DNA from: Tannerellaceae bacterium
GTDB lineage: Bacteria; Bacteroidota; Bacteroidia; Bacteroidales; Tannerellaceae
Assembly (NCBI GenBank): GCA_031273385.1
Contig: JAISRY010000180.1
Span: 1 to 13,443 of the forward strand
Length of the DNA stretch: 13,443 nt
Reading direction: 5' to 3'
A program made the translations under genes and the position numbers. Below, in pieces: positions 12,101 through 13,443 of the stretch. Within the stretch, counting starts at the first letter, position 1; every line of letters begins with the position of its first letter. The notes under the pieces are model-generated. The model was not told the origin of the DNA and made no database searches. It saw nothing but the letters and a program-made list of their open reading frames with translations.

Positions 12101-13443
12101 AAAGGCCTGAAGGGATATGCCACCGGCCATATCCGGCTCTACGGGTCGTTTAAGGATCTCGACCTGGAGGGGCAGGCCTTTGTCAGGGATGGAGGCATGG
12201 GCGTGGAGTTCCTCAATACCTATTACACGTTTTCGGACTCCATCTACCTGGAACCCGGAAATATCCAGGTGAAAAACGCCACCGTATACGACATGTTCGG
12301 CAATACGGGGAGGCTGAGCCTCGCACTCCGCCACCGCCATTTCCGCGACGTCGATTACCAGGTCGAAGTACAGGCCGGCAATATGCTGGTCTATGACGCC
12401 ACCAAACGGCAAAACCCGTTGATATACGGAACGGTATACGGCAGCGGAACCTCCCGCATAAGGGGAAACGAACGGGTGATGAACCTGGATATCAGCCTGC
12501 GTACCGAACCCAAGACCGCCCTGTCGCTGAACCTGATGAACGGCTCTTCCGCCGCGGAATACGACTTTATTACGTTCGTCGACAAAAACAAACCTGAAGC
12601 CCCGCCGGATTCGTCCGCCCGGCAAACCGCCCAGTCCCTCCCCCCGCCCGATGACGAAGAGACGGAGATGCGCATGAACTTCCTGATCGACGTCACGCCC
12701 GACGCCACGATCGAGCTGGTCATGGATCCCGTTTCGGGCGACAAGATCAAAGGATACGGCACGGGAAGCCTGCAACTGGAATACGGGACGAAAAGCGACC
12801 TCAAGATGTACGGCGGTTTCAATATCCTGAGCGGGGCGTACAATTTCAGCCTGCAACAGCTGATCTACAAAGACTTTAAGATCAGGGAGGGAAGCGTGGT
12901 CAACTTCCGCGGCAACCCCTACAACGCCGAGCTCGACATCGACGCCGCCTACAGCGTGACGGCAAACATCGGCGATCTGGACCAGGCGCTGATCAGCGAA
13001 AGCGCCCGCACCAACATACCGGTCAACTGCATCCTCCACCTCGACGGGGCGCTCAACAACCCAAGCATCTCGTTCGACCTCGAACTGCCCGGCTCGAACG
13101 AAGAGCTGGAACGGAAAGTAAAAAGCTATGTCGATACCGAAGACATGATGACGCGTCAGATCGTCTACCTGCTGGTGTTGAACAAGTTTTATACCGCCGA
13201 CCTGACGGGCAACACCCGTTCCAACGAGTTCGGCGCCGTCGCCTCATCCGCCATATCTTCGCAGATCTCCAGCATATTGAGCAGCATCACCGACAAAGTA
13301 CAGCTCGGCACCAATATCCGCACCAGCCAGGACGGCTTCTACGATACGGAGGTGGAGATGCTTCTCTCCAGCCAGCTGTTGGACAACCGCCTGATCTTTA
13401 ACGGCAATTTCGGCTACAAGAACAACCCGACGCAAAAGAACAT
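9176..13443 (+). CDS. tamB: TamB-like translocation and assembly protein (3' partial)
   Basis: An open frame of 1422 codons runs off the right edge. The N-terminus is basic (PVKKQRKEIKGLKY) and then has one hydrophobic anchor (about 15-35), placing the protein in the inner membrane with a long periplasmic part. Residues 40-1200 are repetitive amphipathic beta-strand sequence typical of AsmA/TamB bridge-like proteins. The C-terminal DUF490 (PF04357) region is recognisable at GGFNILSGAYNFSL (about 1213-1226), KIREGSVVNFRGNPYNAELD (about 1234-1253) and the later TRQIVYLLVLNKFY segment. TamB works with a TamA/BamA-type outer-membrane protein in outer-membrane assembly and probably lipid transport. 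Perhaps 100 residues are missing at the right. No in-frame ATG precedes the anchor; the frame is open from 9125 and TTG 9176-9178 is the best start I see, with low certainty. Sequence at 12590-12660 encodes a proline-rich, acidic low-complexity insert (PEAPPDSS...PPPDDEE). Confidence 0.93.
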   Translation, partial: MPVKKQRKEIKGLKYIVVALFCLFWVTYAIPTILLSIPSVERKVAEVATRELSNRLGVEVRIGKVAIEWFNHLALNDLYLEDENGDILFEANHVVAGFKPFPLLRGKFVFTTVRLFGFSLHLKKNPLDGRLNLQFVIDAFAGRDTLKQSPDIDLRFNSILVRKGNVRYDVPGGEPTPGKFDPKHVDIRNISAKIALKTFTNDSLNAQIRKLSFEERSGIALAKLSADIAGNRDSAFVRDIELKLQQTDFRIDRAGIGLGNVASLDDLLDSAPVTLDIAPSRIYPKELSPFVPAFSHFTDDVELSAEASGYINDMTLKRLTLTYSDKMQFTGSMSLKGITRPEEAYLLGQVNRMHITAEGLSGLVNNFSKDPVVLPRAVRRLGAVDFTGEISGFFDNLVAYGKLSSSIGAIETDLIFGSNREKNIAAYLSGRIFSTELLVSELFEEDNPYGVARFDISIDAQRPVGGHFSGNIKALVNELDYRNYRYENIRLTGRFQRNGFDGVAEVDDPNGLLYAEGMFRNDGKNSIVNCTARLEHFRPDNLNLTDRYDSPEISASLTADFTGNTIDNIEGSLVIDSLDVKTAPASFFLKRFKAEASGDALNRQLTIRSDIMNGELTGAFSFSTLVPGILNTCREYVPALINQKMAGKGETKENNFSLLLTVENTEAVSNTLKSPFAIVERSRITGHYNNQFNKFRLEAFLPKFKLGQTMVESCYLMCENPLNEIDVHLRATNYSRKGVRNYVDFKADAKENLVNTLLTWANNQERLFKADLASSILFVEEENEKGEMGLRTEITLARSPVVINDTLWHVEETGITVENGRINVSNFFFSHDAEYLRLDGTVSRHPEDTLWLDMNRMELSYIFNTLNIPALQFGGKATGTFNMNDLYGKRSLNTLLEIEDFSFNQVTLGQLNLFSEWDDTEQGIFMKGNIYKNDSTWTGVDGYIFPVGKHAGLSLLFEANEIDARFLQPFLAKTAKGLKGYATGHIRLYGSFKDLDLEGQAFVRDGGMGVEFLNTYYTFSDSIYLEPGNIQVKNATVYDMFGNTGRLSLALRHRHFRDVDYQVEVQAGNMLVYDATKRQNPLIYGTVYGSGTSRIRGNERVMNLDISLRTEPKTALSLNLMNGSSAAEYDFITFVDKNKPEAPPDSSARQTAQSLPPPDDEETEMRMNFLIDVTPDATIELVMDPVSGDKIKGYGTGSLQLEYGTKSDLKMYGGFNILSGAYNFSLQQLIYKDFKIREGSVVNFRGNPYNAELDIDAAYSVTANIGDLDQALISESARTNIPVNCILHLDGALNNPSISFDLELPGSNEELERKVKSYVDTEDMMTRQIVYLLVLNKFYTADLTGNTRSNEFGAVASSAISSQISSILSSITDKVQLGTNIRTSQDGFYDTEVEMLLSSQLLDNRLIFNGNFGYKNNPTQKN

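Noticed and set aside
12032..13039. 335-codon minus-strand frame opposite tamB (and similar ones at 9212-10063 and 11048-11710)
   Set aside because: Antisense shadows of the long tamB frame, which carries recognisable DUF490 sequence.

Overview
The window reads as a chromosomal segment of a Bacteroidota (Bacteroidales) bacterium. Support comes from a Bacteroidota-type TamB, an exact Bacteroidota promoter box (TAnnTTTG) in front of one operon, weak Shine-Dalgarno sites, and intergenic DNA packed with short palindromes and TTCACTA-type words. A Parabacteroides/Tannerella-like member (Tannerellaceae or Porphyromonadaceae) is my best guess; this is inference and not proven by the sequence. Genes look GC-rich, while the intergenic stretches are strikingly AT-rich.

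Layout. (1) Positions 1-176 hold the last 57 codons of an unrecognised plus-strand gene. (2) Positions 172-1453 form an accessory island. A GxxExxY-family (PD-(D/E)XK-like) gene on the minus strand is embedded in a cluster of about 40-bp repeats, followed by a composite inverted-repeat element of about 445 bp (910-1356) built from six mirror-ordered palindromes. (3) Positions 1454-2266 are AT-rich and gene-poor, with hairpins and G-runs. (4) Positions 2267-3763 encode an acetyl-CoA hydrolase/CoA-transferase of the succinyl-CoA:acetate type, closed by a terminator hairpin. (5) Positions 3819-4654 are a second gene-free stretch full of palindromes. (6) Positions 4655-9117 hold a minus-strand run, in transcription order tsaD, cinA, a HEAT-like protein of unknown function, a GtrA-family membrane protein and a GtrB/DPM1-like glycosyltransferase. 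(7) From 9176 to the right edge a divergent plus-strand tamB runs off the window.

How they work together. tsaD (tRNA t6A synthesis) and cinA (nicotinamide-nucleotide salvage/repair) are tightly packed housekeeping genes. The unknown HEAT-like gene overlaps gtrA and has its own promoter-like sequence, so it probably forms a sub-operon with gtrA and the glycosyltransferase. The GtrA/GtrB-type pair would make and translocate an undecaprenyl-phosphate-linked sugar for envelope glycan decoration. TamB spans the periplasm and helps outer-membrane assembly. The CoA-transferase links acetyl-CoA and acetate metabolism.

The most unusual parts are non-genic: the repeat cluster around the GxxExxY gene, whose repeat supplies the stop codons of both adjoining genes; the mirror-symmetric palindrome element; and the glycosyltransferase C-terminus, which is written in simple intergenic-type repeats. 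These could be known dispersed Bacteroidota repeats or part of an undescribed repeat-plus-nuclease system. Sequence alone does not decide.
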